Position numbers and translations under genes: made by a program. A DNA stretch of 64,000 nucleotides from Lanius collurio (lineage: Eukaryota > Chordata > Aves > Passeriformes > Laniidae), in contig JACBWW010000039.1 of the NCBI GenBank assembly GCA_020086605.1, positions 5,215,286 through 5,279,285 on the forward strand, in the 5' to 3' direction. Below the pieces are notes generated by a model that had not been told where the DNA came from, made no database searches, and saw nothing but the letters and a program-made list of their open reading frames with translations. This document shows positions 25,501 through 39,400 of the stretch, in pieces (within the stretch, counting starts at the first letter, position 1; the number at the start of each line of letters is the position of its first letter).

Positions 25501-27565
25501 GAACTGTTTTACAGAGAAAAAAGCTGTGTGTGCTCAGTGGGAAGGGGAGTTGCAGCTGACTTGCTTTTGAAATGGAGCAATGAACCTTGGAGAACTCTTG
25601 GAAATGTGTATTGTGATGTGTTTTTCTAGTAGCAAGTGGAGTTGAATATCTTCCTGTAATAATGTATTCTCTTTGGAATAATTCATTAAAAAATCTTTCT
25701 AAAAATATACTCAATCACCCCAGATAAACCCTCTCCTTAAAATTTCAAGTCTGTATCAGTGTTTAGGATTATGTGCTGTACAAATATGTTACAAGAGAAG
25801 TGACATAGGCTAGGACAAATTTCAGAAATACTTTGAGACTGACTTAGCAATGAAATGGCTGATGTAATTCAGCATAAATAAATGTTGCACAAAATTATGC
25901 ATGTGGGGAAATGACAATACTGCCTTCACAAGCAAAATGTGAAGCAAGACCTTGGGGGTGATCACAACAGTTCTGAGGAAAGATCCCCTCAAGTCACTGG
26001 CAACAGCAGGAGGAAGAAAGGAAATCAGGTTTTGTATATTGGTGGTATTGCATTAGAAAAGTCTGACTTGCCTATTTCTTGTGTGCTACCTGTATCTCTA
26101 AAAGGACATAAAAGTGAATATATAACAGGGAAGGATAAAAAAGGTGAAAAAAAATATGGATGTAACCAACTCAGCGTTAGAAACAAGGCCTTTGGTCTGG
26201 AAGGAGGCAAATAAAGTGGTGGATATTTGCAGTCTCAATGGCACAGAGTGAGTCCTGTGTTTAATTCTCCTCCTCAGACAAGAACAGAGAATTATCTTGT
26301 GAAGCTGATGGGGCCCACTGAAAATGGCGATGGGGAGCAGACCTGTAGAACTTGCCAAAGAGCTCTGTGGGTGCTCCAAGCTCGTGGAGGTTTCAGAGCA
26401 GACAGAGGAAGTTGTGGAAGAGAAGCCTTTTGAGGATTAGCAACTTGGAAAGGAAAACAGGTTGGGAGGGAAGTGTTGTACATGTATTCCAATTAACAAA
26501 TTACTTGAGATGGGCTGGATGGACCTCAGAGCTGAGCTGATGTGCAGTCTGACATGTCCCTTCTCTGGACAATGCCTGGACTTCAGGTACTGCTTAGAGT
26601 GCACTGAAAAGCTTCCTGCTCCATTGGAAGGCTCAGAGCTGTTCTGTCTGCACAGAGATTAAAAAATACCCAGCTGGCTGCACCTCAGGCTGCCCTGGGC
26701 AGCCAGCAGGGCAAGAACACCTCTGGAAGAGACGTGACACCTCCAAAGGAAAGGGTTCTCTCTTGCAGGGGTCATTTCCAGGTGGCTTTTTCCTGGTCAG
26801 AGGAAGATGCCAGTGGTCTTTGCTGGTTGTCTCTCTGAAGTGAGGATTTCAGCACAGCCACTGACACTGCTCCAAAGCCTTACAATGGAGAGGACAAGAC
26901 AGCATTTTCTTAACTCTGTTTGGCCTCCTTGCTCTGTACCATTAGAGAGTTCTCATCAGTGCATTCTCAGTACTTCTCTTAAATAACATTTCCATCAAAA
27001 CTTATTTTTGGCATTTCCTGCAGGTTTTGCCAGGACTGACTCAATAAGGCTCACGTTTCCTGCAGTGGAACTTATGGCATGGTGGACATTTTTTTTTTTC
27101 TGGAGAATTTGAAATTAGTCAGGCAAAGAATTTTTTTTTTAATTAATGATGAGACTTTTGATGTTTCTCTGTTGAATGTTTTGCCAGGTTCTCTGTTTGG
27201 AGTTGCTTGATCTAAAAAGTCCAAGTTTGTATCGATGAGAACTTTGTCAGGAACTTAATGTTCACTATTTAGGTGCTCAGCCTGGGATTTCATTTTTGAG
27301 TGTGATGTCTGCTTTTGATACGAAATGGAGTTTATAAACTCAAAGTTGCCACTGTGGAGGAACAATGGGTAGAGAAGAACACTGAGAAGCAGGACCAAGC
27401 CAGGAGGTAAAGAATGGGCTGGAGCTGGGGCTGTGTTATGTGATGGATTTGTCCTTGGAGAGCAGAGGCAACTTTGAAATATCTTGGGTTCCCTTTACTG
27501 GTGAAGGCTGGCTGAGAACCAGTAGGCTGGGAGATGCTTTTTCAGGAAAATTACTTTCCTTGGTT

Positions 27566-27581
27566 AAAAAAAAAAAAAAAA
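27566..27581. repeat. Poly(A) tract, 16 A
   Basis: An uninterrupted run of 16 A. There is no recognisable element body next to it. Confidence 0.9.
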
Positions 27582-28500
27582 TAGGAAGTGTTTGCGTCCC
27601 TTTCCAAACCTCTGAAATCAGAAGAGTTGTTTGGGAATGGCTCCCCAAATGTGTATATACTGGTGCTGTAAAATAGAGCATGGACATGAGAACCTAACCA
27701 GGGGGCTATGAAACTTTACATGGAAAAATAAGATTTCAAATAAATAATATACCTGAGAGGGAGATACTCTGAACAACATAAAGGGTATATTCCAGAGCCC
27801 TTGACTTCCCTGGTGTGTGGGGCTGGATCTGACTTCCTCACTGAAAAGCCACTAAGCCTTTTGGATTCTTTGTTAAGGCTCCCCTTATCAATCTTATCTG
27901 TATTTATGTAAGAAATGAAATGGGCTGGCAGTTTGTGAGGTTGGTGACAAATGAAGATAAAATGTACCAGAATTGACAGCCAGTGTTTTTAGTTCTATTT
28001 TCACCATTACTTGTTTTCGTTTCTGTGTGCCTTTGTGGGTTTGTTTAGTTGGGCTTTTTTTACTGGTTGTTGGCTATTCAGTTTGCTTTGTTTAAATTTC
28101 AAATTGACTCCAAGTTTTTCTAGTATTTCTGTAAAACACTTGTGTGTGCTCTTGGGATTAAAGATACAATTCCCATTAGCTCTGTTTGCTACTTTGACTA
28201 AAGGGTTTCTGCAACTGCTTCCTCCTCTTCTTGCCTGGAAGTTATTTCTGAAATGGAACTTTTAAAGTTGGTCATCTCCATAAGCTTTCTATAGAGTAAG
28301 GGAAAAAGGATATTCAGTTTTTAAAAATAAATAAATAGCTTCTGCCTTCTTTTTGGGGGGCTCTGACAGCTTTTACAAATCCCCTGTAACAGGGAGTGGA
28401 AAGCATCTTCTCTTCAGTTGGGCAGTACAGGGGGAAAAGAAATTTGAGTTCTTACACAATGCAGATAACTCGTAGGGAAGTTTTTACAGCATCAAAAGAG

Positions 28501-28577
28501 TTGCTTTTTTTTGTTTGTTTGTTGGGGGTTTTTTTGTTGTTGTCCTTGGAGTTGTTTGGGGTTTTTTGCTTTTTCCA
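28501..28577. repeat. T/G-rich low-complexity sequence
   Basis: Almost only T and G on the plus strand, made of TTTG and TTG units with G runs. It encodes Phe/Leu/Val/Gly-rich chance frames. I see no function. Confidence 0.8.
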
Positions 28578-31500
28578 CTTGGTGGAATGCATCAAATTAC
28601 TTCTCATAACTCTAGAATTATTATTCACCTCAATTACTGGAGGTTGGTGGGAACATTTTCCTGGTGCCCAGCACTCTGGGTTTTCATGGAAAGAGGGTAA
28701 ATGCTTTCATTTTTCCAATTTTTAAAGCTTTTTTGGACGTAGGAACTGGCAGAAATCACTTTTTCATATGAGTATTTGATTTGGCATGGAATGTTCTGGC
28801 TGGAATTGCTTTCTATTAGAAGTATTCCTCCAAAGAGATATAAACATGTGATTTATTAATCACTGGTATTTTATTTTAAGAGATAAATTCCTGCCTCCCT
28901 TTCTTGTTCAGCATGTGGACAAGGTTTACATATTGTCACTGTTAAAGGCTGGAATTAACATGATTAAATACAGAATTAGCTCAGGCTTGGGTGGATTCTG
29001 AAGCTGGACTGATCCAGATGTTAACAGCAACTGGTATCTTAATAGCTACAAAAATTTGGAAGTCAATCCTGTTCCTCTGTAGTCAGATTTTAACCAACTC
29101 CTGGAGCCCAGTGATGCAGAGCAGTGAGAACCAGGGACAATTCAGTGCCTGGTTCTGTGGTGTTAATTCCTCACAGCTTTTATCTGCTGCCTGCAGTTAC
29201 AGATCTGATTGCTGTCACCCTGCAGGAGGGGAACTGGTGTCTATGGCTTGGTTTTTAAACATGTAGGTTTATTCTCTTGCCTGATTATTTCTGCTTAATA
29301 TTCAATGCAAGGGAAAGAGATCCCTCCCTAAGATACAAAGGGTTTGGGGTTTTTGTTTTTTTTCTTTTTTAAAGGTGCTCTTTTGGGTCAGTTTGTAAAA
29401 ATCCATTTTGTTTCCCTTATTCCACAATGTTCAAATATTGCTTTATCCAAATACCACATATCCAGCTTGTCTCAAAGTGTTTGGAAAGCGTTTTTCTAGG
29501 GTGATTCACTGTGTGTAAAATGAAATATGTATATGGGGAAATTCTAGACGTCCCTTGCTCTCTCCTAGAGTTACTGACTCCTGGCCCTGGGAGAAGCTGC
29601 TATAGGTCTTGCATGTCTTTGGAACAAGATTTGGCTCTAACTGAACACCAAAAGCTCTCATTTAATGTTCTTAAAGCAGAAAATGTAGGCAGTGATTGCA
29701 TGTAGGCCTGGTACTTTAGTGATAGCAAATATTTGCTGCAAGTTCTGCCTCATCCTGCTGTGGTGTGGCCAGCCCTGGCAGAGGGTGGAGGAGCGGGAGC
29801 TCGGAGGTCAGAGGTTGTTCTTCTCCCTGTGTGGGGACTGACAGCTTGGAAAGCAGAAAGGTCTTTCTCAGTGGCTCTTCTCAGTTCATCTTCTTTAGGA
29901 AACTGAACCAGAGCTCCAAAACCCCCTAATGAATTTGGAAATCACGTGGGGAATCACCAGCTCTTCTGGGTACCAGAATTGTGTTGAGTATTTCTTGGTG
30001 CATTTTACAGGAGTTGTTATATTAGCATTCTCTTGTACTAATTTAAAAAAAAGGGGGGAGGAGGGGAATAAAATCTATCTTTGCAATTTGTTAAACAGTT
30101 CCAAATATGCAGTGTGTGGGTAAATATCTTTTAGAGTCTCTGCTTAGTGCCCAGGACTGGCACTGATCCTGTTCTGATTCACATTTTCCTGAAGCTCACA
30201 AAGACAGCAGGGATGAGGTGGAAGAAAAGCAAGATAATTACATTTACAGAAGTGATAGAAACACATAATCCTGATGGGAAGTTTTGGAAAAAGTTTGTCT
30301 TTAGCTGGAATTTGGGACCATGAATTCAGCTTCACACACTTCCAGTTCTTTCTTACCAGGCATTTTGTCCTGCACTTTAGGCTGTTCTTTGGAGGGGTAG
30401 TAATTAAGTATTGTTTTATGAATTGACAGGCAAGATGCACCAAAATTCCTCTTGTTTTCTTTCCAGTATCACAGCCTTGATGGCAGTTTTATGACAGTTG
30501 TCACTAGGCTGAGCTGTGTGATGCAGATCACTGCCAGCACTGCATGGTGCATAGACACAAATTCAATAACCATTAACAAAACTTTCATTTTATCCCTTCA
30601 CTTTCTCAGCCCACTTCTGAGATAATATGGATAAGAAAATAAGGGAATTGTTGTCCAAGGTCAGAATAGTAGACACAATCAAAAACTCAGGGTTTTGAGT
30701 AACATCCTTGGGTTATTATACTTCACTTGGTCATTCTTTGTTTTCTTGTGTTGTTGAGGCAGCAACATGTGCTAGTTCTTGATTGATTTAGTTCAGAAAT
30801 CTTCTGTGCTGACATCCTTTTATGGCCTGAAACTATTCCCCAACTTGGGATCCACTGACTGTGGAAATAACACTTCCCTAACGTGTCTTATTATTCTTAT
30901 TCTTATTCAAACCCAGTGATTTAAGATAATGGCAGTGACTTGGATGTGTGATGTTTTTTCTTGCTGGCAGGGATGTGCTGCGGACTCGGGCCTAAGAAAA
31001 CTATTGACCTGGACATTCACTGACCAGCTTTTCTGAGGATTCTGTACAGGGTCTTTCATGACATTTTGGGTGTACCTCAAATTCTTGCCAAACCCTTTGG
31101 AACTGTTCAAAAGAGCCTTGATTGTGTGCAGTCCTCTGAAGTAGGAGGTGCCAAAAATATAAAGGTCTTTTTTAATATTTTCCACAATGTTGCAAAGCTA
31201 TTAATGTAAATTACAAAAAGACTTTTTGATTACCAAGGCAAGCTACAAAAAGGGAAAATGTGGTGTAATCCATATAAATCACTTGACTAGACTATGCACA
31301 ATAAATCTAATGAAGTTAGAGTTGGTGAAGCCGAGTTCCTCTATCTGGTAACACTGTTTGCTCTTTACAATCACAATCAGCATTTGCTTTTCCTCATTTG
31401 GCAGGTGGTGTTTGCCATGGACCCCCTTCACCTTTGTTCACATCCTTGTGATCTGTAGCTGTGCAGCATTCTGGTTTTGTTGGCATTATTTAAAAAATAA

Positions 31501-31924
31501 AAAAAGTAAAAATTGAGAAACGGTGGGAAAGTTGCCACAGAAACAGTTAAATATTTGACCCTGTTTACTGCCAGCTTAGATAAAAATCAGATTTACTTCC
31601 TTGAGAAGAAAAATTCTTCAACCCATTTTATGTGTACTGACAGTGGTAGGTTCATTGCAGCCCATTGGAATAAGGGATTTCACGTGTGTTGCAGGGGAGG
31701 GAACATTTTAACCATTTGCTCCAGTTTGGCACCTGTTTCCTTTACCCACTCAGTGAATTTCACAGCTGCAGGTGGTATTTCCTTGGCCAAAAAGAGCCCA
31801 GGCAGCCCTGCCTCCTTCCATGTGTCCCATCAGTTCCAGGAGGGGCTGCAAGGTGTTTGTCTCCCTGCCCTGTGTCCCCAAGGACTGGGTGGGCTCAGCC
31901 CCACACCCCCTCAGGAGGGAGCCT

Positions 31925-31948
31925 GGGTGTGCTGGGGATGGGGATGGG
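31925..31948 (+). other. Potential G-quadruplex motif
   Basis: Four runs of three to four G separated by loops of 6, 2 and 2 bases satisfy the usual G3+N1-7 rule on the plus strand. It lies in a locally GC-rich patch without a recognised promoter. Confidence 0.6.
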
Positions 31949-34900
31949 TCCCTGCTGACACCTGGGAGCAGTGAAGTGTCCACTTCTTGTGCAACTTGGA
32001 GAAAACCCTTTGGCCTTTCCTCTGTAAAAACCAATTATCACAAATGTGCACCTGCCTTTCACTGCCATCGAAGCACTTGATTTAGACTCTTCCCAGTAAA
32101 AATATTAATTAAGGACCAAGTGCTTTGTCATGTGGGCTCAGCTGGGAATGAGATCCCTTCCTGGGAGTGTTTGATCTGGAGCTGGGGAAGGGTTGGATGG
32201 CTCTGCTGTAGCAATCCTGCTTGTTAGACTGTGCTTGGTTCTCTTCCCCCATGCAGACCCTTCCAAAGGGGATGGCTGAGGGAAGAACATTCAGTTTGTA
32301 GATGGGATCATGCACTTGATGTGCAGCTTGAATTTTGAGAGCTCTAGGGACTACTGAATAGTTGGGAACCAAAAATTTTTGCCAGTGGGTGCTGGATTTA
32401 TCTGGCTTAAAAGACCAGCCCAGGACTGACATGGGGACAGATGGCTTGTAAATAATGGCCTATGCACTTTGGCTCATTTTCTTTTTGTTGTTCTATTATT
32501 CTTTTAATGATTGAATTGAAGGACTGTTTTTCAAATAAACATTATTATTTGGTTTATTCAATAGTTTTATTGAGGAATCCTACCATAAAACGTAACAAAC
32601 AAGTATTGCTATTCTGCCTTGGTTTGTACATGCTTGGCTGGCTCGGGATTCATTTGAGTTCTGAACTGTCTGGAAATATTCCTTGGAGCAGCAGCAGGAT
32701 TAAGATGTTAAGAAGTCCCATCTTCAAGAGACTGTGAATGTGAGGATGAGGAGAGACAGTGGCCTTGAGATAGCAGCAGGTGATTCTGGCTGTCTTGGTC
32801 TGCACCTGACTCTTCCACTTTGCTGCTCTGCCCAGGATTCCCAGGGGTGATACTTAAAAACAGACAGTGCTTAGGATTCCTCCATTCACATCTCTGCAGG
32901 TTTGTGTTGTTCTGAGCTGTGCCTCTAACACCCTGAGGAAAACCTGAAATAAATTAAACCTTGGTGTAAGATAAATGTTATCCTTTCTAGACTTAGATAT
33001 ATTTCCCATCTGTTTGTGGTTCTTGAATCTTCCACAGTATCCTGTGCCGTTGGCTGAAGAGCAGAGTGAGTTGGCTGTTAAAGCTGTCTCCTCCACGGTG
33101 CTGTGGCTTGACAAATGCCACCACCCTGTGACACCAGCTGCAGGATTTTGGCAGGGAATCGATGCAGTGAAATGGATTCTAGTTTTTGTGCAGGAAGTCA
33201 AGTGTATTAGATGAGGTTGATTAATGATATTGCAAACCATCAGTAGGTGACCCTCAGAGGCTTTGGAGCTTTGTTTCAGAAAAGCACTCACAAATCTGAC
33301 AAAAGATGACAGTTCCAGGGCTCTCCAGGTTCTTGGACGTACAAAACTGAGTTATGAGAATATTTTTTCATGAGATTTTGGATTCACATACTGTGACCCC
33401 TTGCCTGTAATCCCACAGAGACACAACTGAGCAAACTCCAGCCTGCAGGTCATGGTCACCACGAGCCCTGAATCCTGGGCAGTGTGGATGCACTGGCAGT
33501 GGGCTCAGTGAGCAAAGCCCCTGCATTCCTGTTTGCAGAAAGGTGGCACCAACCCAATTAAAGCTCTGTGGTGCAGGACAAGGGGCACTAAATCAGAGCT
33601 CTGTATGAACTAAACTTTGATTTTAAAAGGTAATATTGCCCAAATCTTGATGTGGAGCTGCTGTCCTCTCCACCATGGAAGCAAGCTTTATATGAAGTTG
33701 TTTTTGTTGTTCTAGCTGCTGTACAGGTGAGTGTTTAGTCAGGTATTGCTGTGGGCAGGAGGTGAATACACCATCCATTTCTGGCTTGGTTTGCTTAGGC
33801 TCTCTTTGCTTTCTACAGTGTCAGTGAACTGCTGGCTGCAGGTGTAAGTTGGTGTTGAATTTTCCAGTTAATTGTCCAGCTCCACAGCCCCCTCTCCATG
33901 AGGCTCAGCAGGCAGTCTGTGTTCAACAGGGGCCCACAGCACAAACCCCAGCCTTTGGCCAGCAGTGAGATGTGCTGGCAGAGCTGTGCCAGGCTGATGG
34001 CTGTTTACAGATCAAGGCTGAATGGGCTGACACTCTTCTGTCAGGGCAAAATTGCCCTTTCTCTCTGTGCTTGACATGAGCTAGCCCATCATCTTTGTGT
34101 GCCAAAGCTGGTGAGGGCAGTGTGGAAGGAGCAGGGCTGAGCCTGGCAGCCAGGGGTGCTGATGGCTCTAATCCTGCTGCCCTGACTCACTCAGCAGCCT
34201 CGGGTCAATCGCTCGGCCTTCTCTGGCTGGTTTGCTGCAGCTGTGAAAATGGGCAAAAGCAAAATTTCCTCAGCCTCCAGATGCTGAATAGGAGCTGAGT
34301 TTGCTTGGGGAAGCAGCTCGTACAGAATATTAATATCTGTCATAAGTTAAAAATGGGTGAAGGCAGCTGGTTGACTTGTAGTTTGTTAGGAAATTGTCTC
34401 CTTCTGAATGTGACATTAGATTGCAACATATGCTAAAAAGGTATGTTAAACTTTTTGTTTATTTTGCTTACTGTAATGTTTTGAAAAGCAAAGCATGAGG
34501 TCCTTTTCATTCAAACTTTGTCCAAAAGGGGAAGTACATAGAGCAAAAAAACTATAAATCCTTTCCATTTGACAGTTCTGTGTACGTTCCCTATTGCGGT
34601 GTTTGAGCTATAATAGATCCTTGTATGAAAGACTATGTGTTTTATTTATAAATATTTGAAATTAGTTATGGGGGGAAATGAATACCAAAAGCTCCAGGCC
34701 AATACAGGGTTTTTCTGTAGTGTGAATGAAGGTTGCTTTGTTTTGGTCCCCAAGTATATTTCTGAATAACTGTGGTTTGCAAAACTATGTACATGTTGAG
34801 TCCATTGCTGTGCTTCAACTGTGGATTTTTCAGATGGGAGAACATAGATTGGTATGTGGAGTCTGGCATTTAAATAGTCCTTCCAGAGACCTAAGATGCA

Positions 34901-36177
34901 AGACTTGGATGTAGGTCCAGAAGTTAAAGAATTGGGATGAAGACACAGAGTTGAGGTGTAAAATAATAAGCATTCAAAATAAGCTGAGCAGAAAAGCTGC
35001 CTGTTTGTTAATTAAGCTTGGATCCAAATTCACCTTTAGAGAACATCCCAAAAGCACAGAACAGAGTGAATTTTGGTTTTAGCTAGCTGCCATTGTTGTC
35101 TGGAGAGGTTTGTGTGCAGCCTGTGGTCAGTCTGGAGGCATTCCCTGCAGAAGGCCCTGTCTCTGCCAGGGTGCAGAGCCTGGCACCGGGGTGGGATTTC
35201 TTACAGGGAGATTTTTTAACCTGGTACGTAATTGTTGTTCTCGTTCACATGATATCCATCCCGTTGGGAAGAGTGCAAGTCAGGGCTATCCCCTCAGGCA
35301 GACTTCATTTAAACACTCTGCCTAGTGCCAAATTTCTAGGCATTTTTCTCATCTAATGAATGCATGTGTTTTAGAGCAGAGACCTTTCCAGCCCTGCCCA
35401 TTTCAGTGCTGTGTGTTGCACGGGGTCGTTGCTCAAATGTTGCTCTGAAGAGTTTCAGAAAACCTGTCAAAATGATTAAGAGTCTGAAATTCTATATTAC
35501 ATTAATGTTTTTAAAACATCTTATTCAACAGACAATATAGTATGAAATATAACAAAAAAAATCAAATACTGGCTCACACATAACACTTCTTGAGGGGCTG
35601 CTGTCACTTTGTTGAAAGCAAATATTTTGAGAAGTGTGTCTAACTCTGCAATGTGAGGAAAAAATTGAAATAGTCTGCTGGTGTCAAGTAATTTTTTAAT
35701 AAACTAAGAGCATTTATAGTTTTCAGTCTCCATTAGAAGATTTTCTTGGGCAGATTTGACTGTAAACTCACATAGTTTATTTTAAAAGGGTTTCAAGACC
35801 ATCTGGGATTTTGAAGTTTGGGGTTTTAAAATATTTTGTTCCTTACTGCGATGAGCAAGAAACTTCTTTGGAAATGCTTCATATTGGCTAGGCTGGCAGG
35901 GCCATCCAGCTCTTAAAGACAAACTGATTCATTTAATAATTTTACACAAGTGGGGAGGAAAAAGCCCAGTATTAGCACAGTAACAAAAAAACCTCCTAGC
36001 TAAATATTCAGTGACTTTGAGGGAGGACAGTGATGAGAATAAGGTGGACAGTTCTGAATAAAGACTGCAAGACATGAGCCAAGCTGATTTTCACCAGCTA
36101 ATTATAATTGATCCTTTCCTTCCCCAAAGATTGAGGAATTTAAACTTTTAATTAGGTGTCAGAGCTACAGTTCCCAT

Positions 36178-36420
36178 GTTTCTTGCAGGCCTCCTTTAAG
36201 TACTGAAAGATCACAACAAGTCATCCCCAGACCATTCAGGATGAGCACCCCCAGCTCTCCCAGCCTGGCTCCAGAGCAGAGGGGCTCCAGCCCTTGGAGC
36301 AGCTCCATGGCCTCCTCTGGACCTGCTCCAGGACATCCCTGCCTCTCTTCCTGCTGTGTCTGCTGCTGATTTGTACCCTGCCTTTGTCCTGTTCTCCTGC
36401 TCTGAGCTGGGTCCCAACAC
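36178..36420 (-). mobile_element. CR1 LINE fragment, internal, lacking the 3' end
   Basis: The plus strand reads as the reverse complement of avian CR1. It begins CTTGCAGGCCTCCTTTAAGTACTG, then passes through the CCAGCCTGGCTCCAGAGCAG-like block and the GGCCTCCTCTGGACCTGCTCC block found around the end of CR1 ORF2. The minus-strand translation keeps a LLQGLEPLCSGARLGELG-like stretch, the usual C-terminal wording of the CR1 polyprotein, but degraded. Unlike most CR1 copies it lacks the 3' untranslated tail and terminal microsatellite, so it was cut or the tail was deleted. The right edge is uncertain (36365-36440). It is inactive. Confidence 0.8.
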
Positions 36421-39400
36421 ACAAGGATGGGTGGCTTTTTAAGGTGTTTTGCCCACCAAGTGGGTGCACCCAACCTACACCTGGTTTCCTTCCAGCACTT
36501 TCAACTCACCTGTTCTTGAAAGCCCCAGTGATGCCATTCCAAGCTCCTATTGGCAATTTAGTTAATTAAGGTACAACTGTTGAGTAATTCCTTACATGCC
36601 TAAGCTGAATGTTTTGTGATGAAATTCAGCCTTCCTCCTTCTCATCCTACTCATGGAACACTCATCCTTTTTGCAGCAGCCCAGGGTTGTGTCTGAAGAG
36701 TTACCCATCTCCCTCCACCCCTGTCTCCAGACAGAATGATATCATGGATTCTTTTTCAGCTTGGCTTCTCCAAGGAATTAGGTTTCTGCAAGATTTGTGG
36801 AAAAAGGAGTTGAATAAAGGAAAGATGTGTGAATTGGTGCTCTTACAAAAAGATATATGTACAGAACTCAAGTGTTACCCATTCTGAGGCCTCACCTCAC
36901 CAACCAGCTGGCTCACAGTGCAAATGGCTGCTCTCCAGACAGATAGGAAAGGAAAGCTGGAGAGCCTGGGAGATGTGACTGGGGAAAGGAAGGGAAGGAG
37001 CTGCTGAAACAAGGGCTATCTTAAAGAAAGTAAATGCTGAGATTGGAGTGAATAGGACTAAACACAGAAAATTTTAGTGTCAAAGTTCGCTGAACTGTTG
37101 ATGTTAAGACTTGTTTTGAGCAGGCGTGGGAGTCTGGTACACATCCTAGGACCCAAAATTCCTGAACTTTCCTCAAGGTCATTTTGCTGTCTGAGCCAGC
37201 CTAATTATTTTATAATGGGGTGTAAATTATTTGGAAAATGTATTGAACTGAGTGTTCAGACTCACAAATTTTGTTCCATGTTTTACTGTTGGAATGAGAA
37301 GAAAGATCTTTTTATCAAGATTTTCATTATTAAATTGGTGATAATTACCTGCATTTTGAAACACATGAGTGAAGAACAGTACATACATACTGAGTTATCA
37401 GTCTATATCTTTTATCAGAGGAGGGAAAAAACGTTGAATATCCTACAGAAGCATTATATAAAGAAAAGACCCGTGCAATTTGCCTAACAAAAAAACACCA
37501 CGTCTCTACAACTGAGATCTTGGTACCTTGCTCTTACATGAGATAACATGCCAATCTAAGCATTTCAGCAAGTATATGATTTATACTCAGGGTTATTTGT
37601 GCTGGAAAAGTGTGGTGATCTGTAGAGGAAAAAATCAGACTTGTCATATGAACTCATTTCAACACAAGAGTCAGTCAAGAGAAACATTAGAGAAGTGTGT
37701 GTGTAAGGGGGGCCTCTCTGCCAGCATTTACTTGCAGTCATTTTGTTCCTCTGTGATTTCCATTGCACTTTCTGTTTTGAGAGAATTTCCTTCTAAATCA
37801 CTCTGACTTCAGTTTAGGTTTAGTGAGCATTATTTAGTGGGCAGGTTTCCAGCATGTCAACAGTCATGGATGTTGTTGTGTTCCTATAATGTTGTTTCCT
37901 GTACCATCTTTTGATGACCCCTTGTAAAGTTCTCATTTAATCCATTCTTTCACCTTTGCCCAGCAGGATAAGAGGAGTTGAATTATTGCACTAAACCCTC
38001 GTGAGAAAGCTCACTAACAGAGATTATTCTTCTTTCCTTAGTGCTGGTTTTATATATATTTTTTTTCATTATTTATTTTCTGATTTTACAGCTTCTGAAG
38101 GAGCTGTTTTGAAACGCACAAATATAAGTTAACATAATTGGAAACCTAGAATTTGCTTCAGATGCTTCTTGAGACTCTACAGTTGTCACATTTTTGGATT
38201 GACCAGAGTTTTAATTGGAAGAATGTTCATGAGTTTGTAAAAGTCAGGAGAAATACAGCGACAGCTGAAAAAAACCACAAATGTGGCATTTGAGTTGTGC
38301 CTAGATTGTCTTCAAAGTGGCATTTCAACAAAAACTTCTGGAAAGATTTTTTCAATAAAACAGCCTACATGACTGTGGAAATAATGACACAGAGGTTGGT
38401 GCTGGAGCACATTGATAGTGGAAGGGTGGAAAAAGCATAGGAAACTTTGTTCTTGTTAACTGGTAAATTAAATTGTGTTGCTTGCCCGTTAAAGAGCAGC
38501 TGTACCTGCTGGAAGCAGCTCCCTGAGGAGATCTGCACTCTGAAGCTCAGAGTGTTTCCCCTCAAGGTGAATTTTTCCCAAGTGGCTGTGTAGGGACCCC
38601 TGGCCCTGTGGGATGTTGTGTGACCAAGGGACAGCCCTGTCATGCTGGCACAGCCTTTCCCACTGAAGAGTTTATCAGAAACTTCCAACTTTTTGTCACA
38701 TTTTTCACAGGCAAGGAAAGAATGTACAAAGTGGGTTGCTAAATTATTTCGGCAACCAATCCCAAGAAACCCAACCATGGCCTGGCTGAGCTCAGGTACC
38801 AGGCTCCACTGGGCTGAGTTTTCCCTTAAACCACACTTTGAAGGCAGCTTGCAAATAATATTCTGTCAAAACTCAATTTTTTTCCCCTTCTGTCCTTCAC
38901 TCTCTTTATGCATATCCTTGCCAAACAATTTATCATGGCTGTTCAAGACTAATTAATCTTCATTATTGTGTTTTAAATGTGAAAATTATCTGAAATGCTA
39001 GTAAATGATTTTTATGGGATTTTAACTCTCAGGTGGTGCAATGCTTCCCTCACATACAGGCATCATCCTCTCCAGCATAAATCCCCTCTGCAAATCCCAG
39101 AGCTTCACTGAAATAAATAAGTAAAATTTATAAATTAAACCTGTGGGGTCTTCATCCTGCAAGCTCTGAGCATCAGGTATCTTTTGAAATTAAAATTCCA
39201 TCAGTGTGTCCTGCAGCATCTGCAGGAGGTGTGTGGAAGTAAATTATGGTGATAATAAACTGTATTTTGAAATCAAAGCTGCAATAGAATAATATTTTTA
39301 CATGATTATTCTGGAACTTGCTTTTTCATGAAGGTGGTTATTAATAACAATAAAATCTGAGGCCTTCAGTCTCATAAGGGCACTCCTCATCATGAACTAT

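Larger units (their letters stand above)
22551..36177. other. Unique non-coding sequence, no gene seen
   Basis: No exon or RNA gene is recognised. It contains homopolymers (27566-27581, T runs at 27089-27099 and 27131-27140), a T/G-rich low-complexity stretch at 28501-28577, a pyrimidine-rich run at 29341-29371 and a G-quadruplex-like run at 31925-31948. Open frames up to 153 codons (31513-31974) show no family resemblance. The part near 31800-31960 is GC-richer, which explains several overlapping frames there. Confidence 0.5.

Noticed and set aside
32109..32432. 107-codon minus-strand frame considered as a transposon protein remnant
   Set aside because: No transposase or reverse-transcriptase motif is visible.
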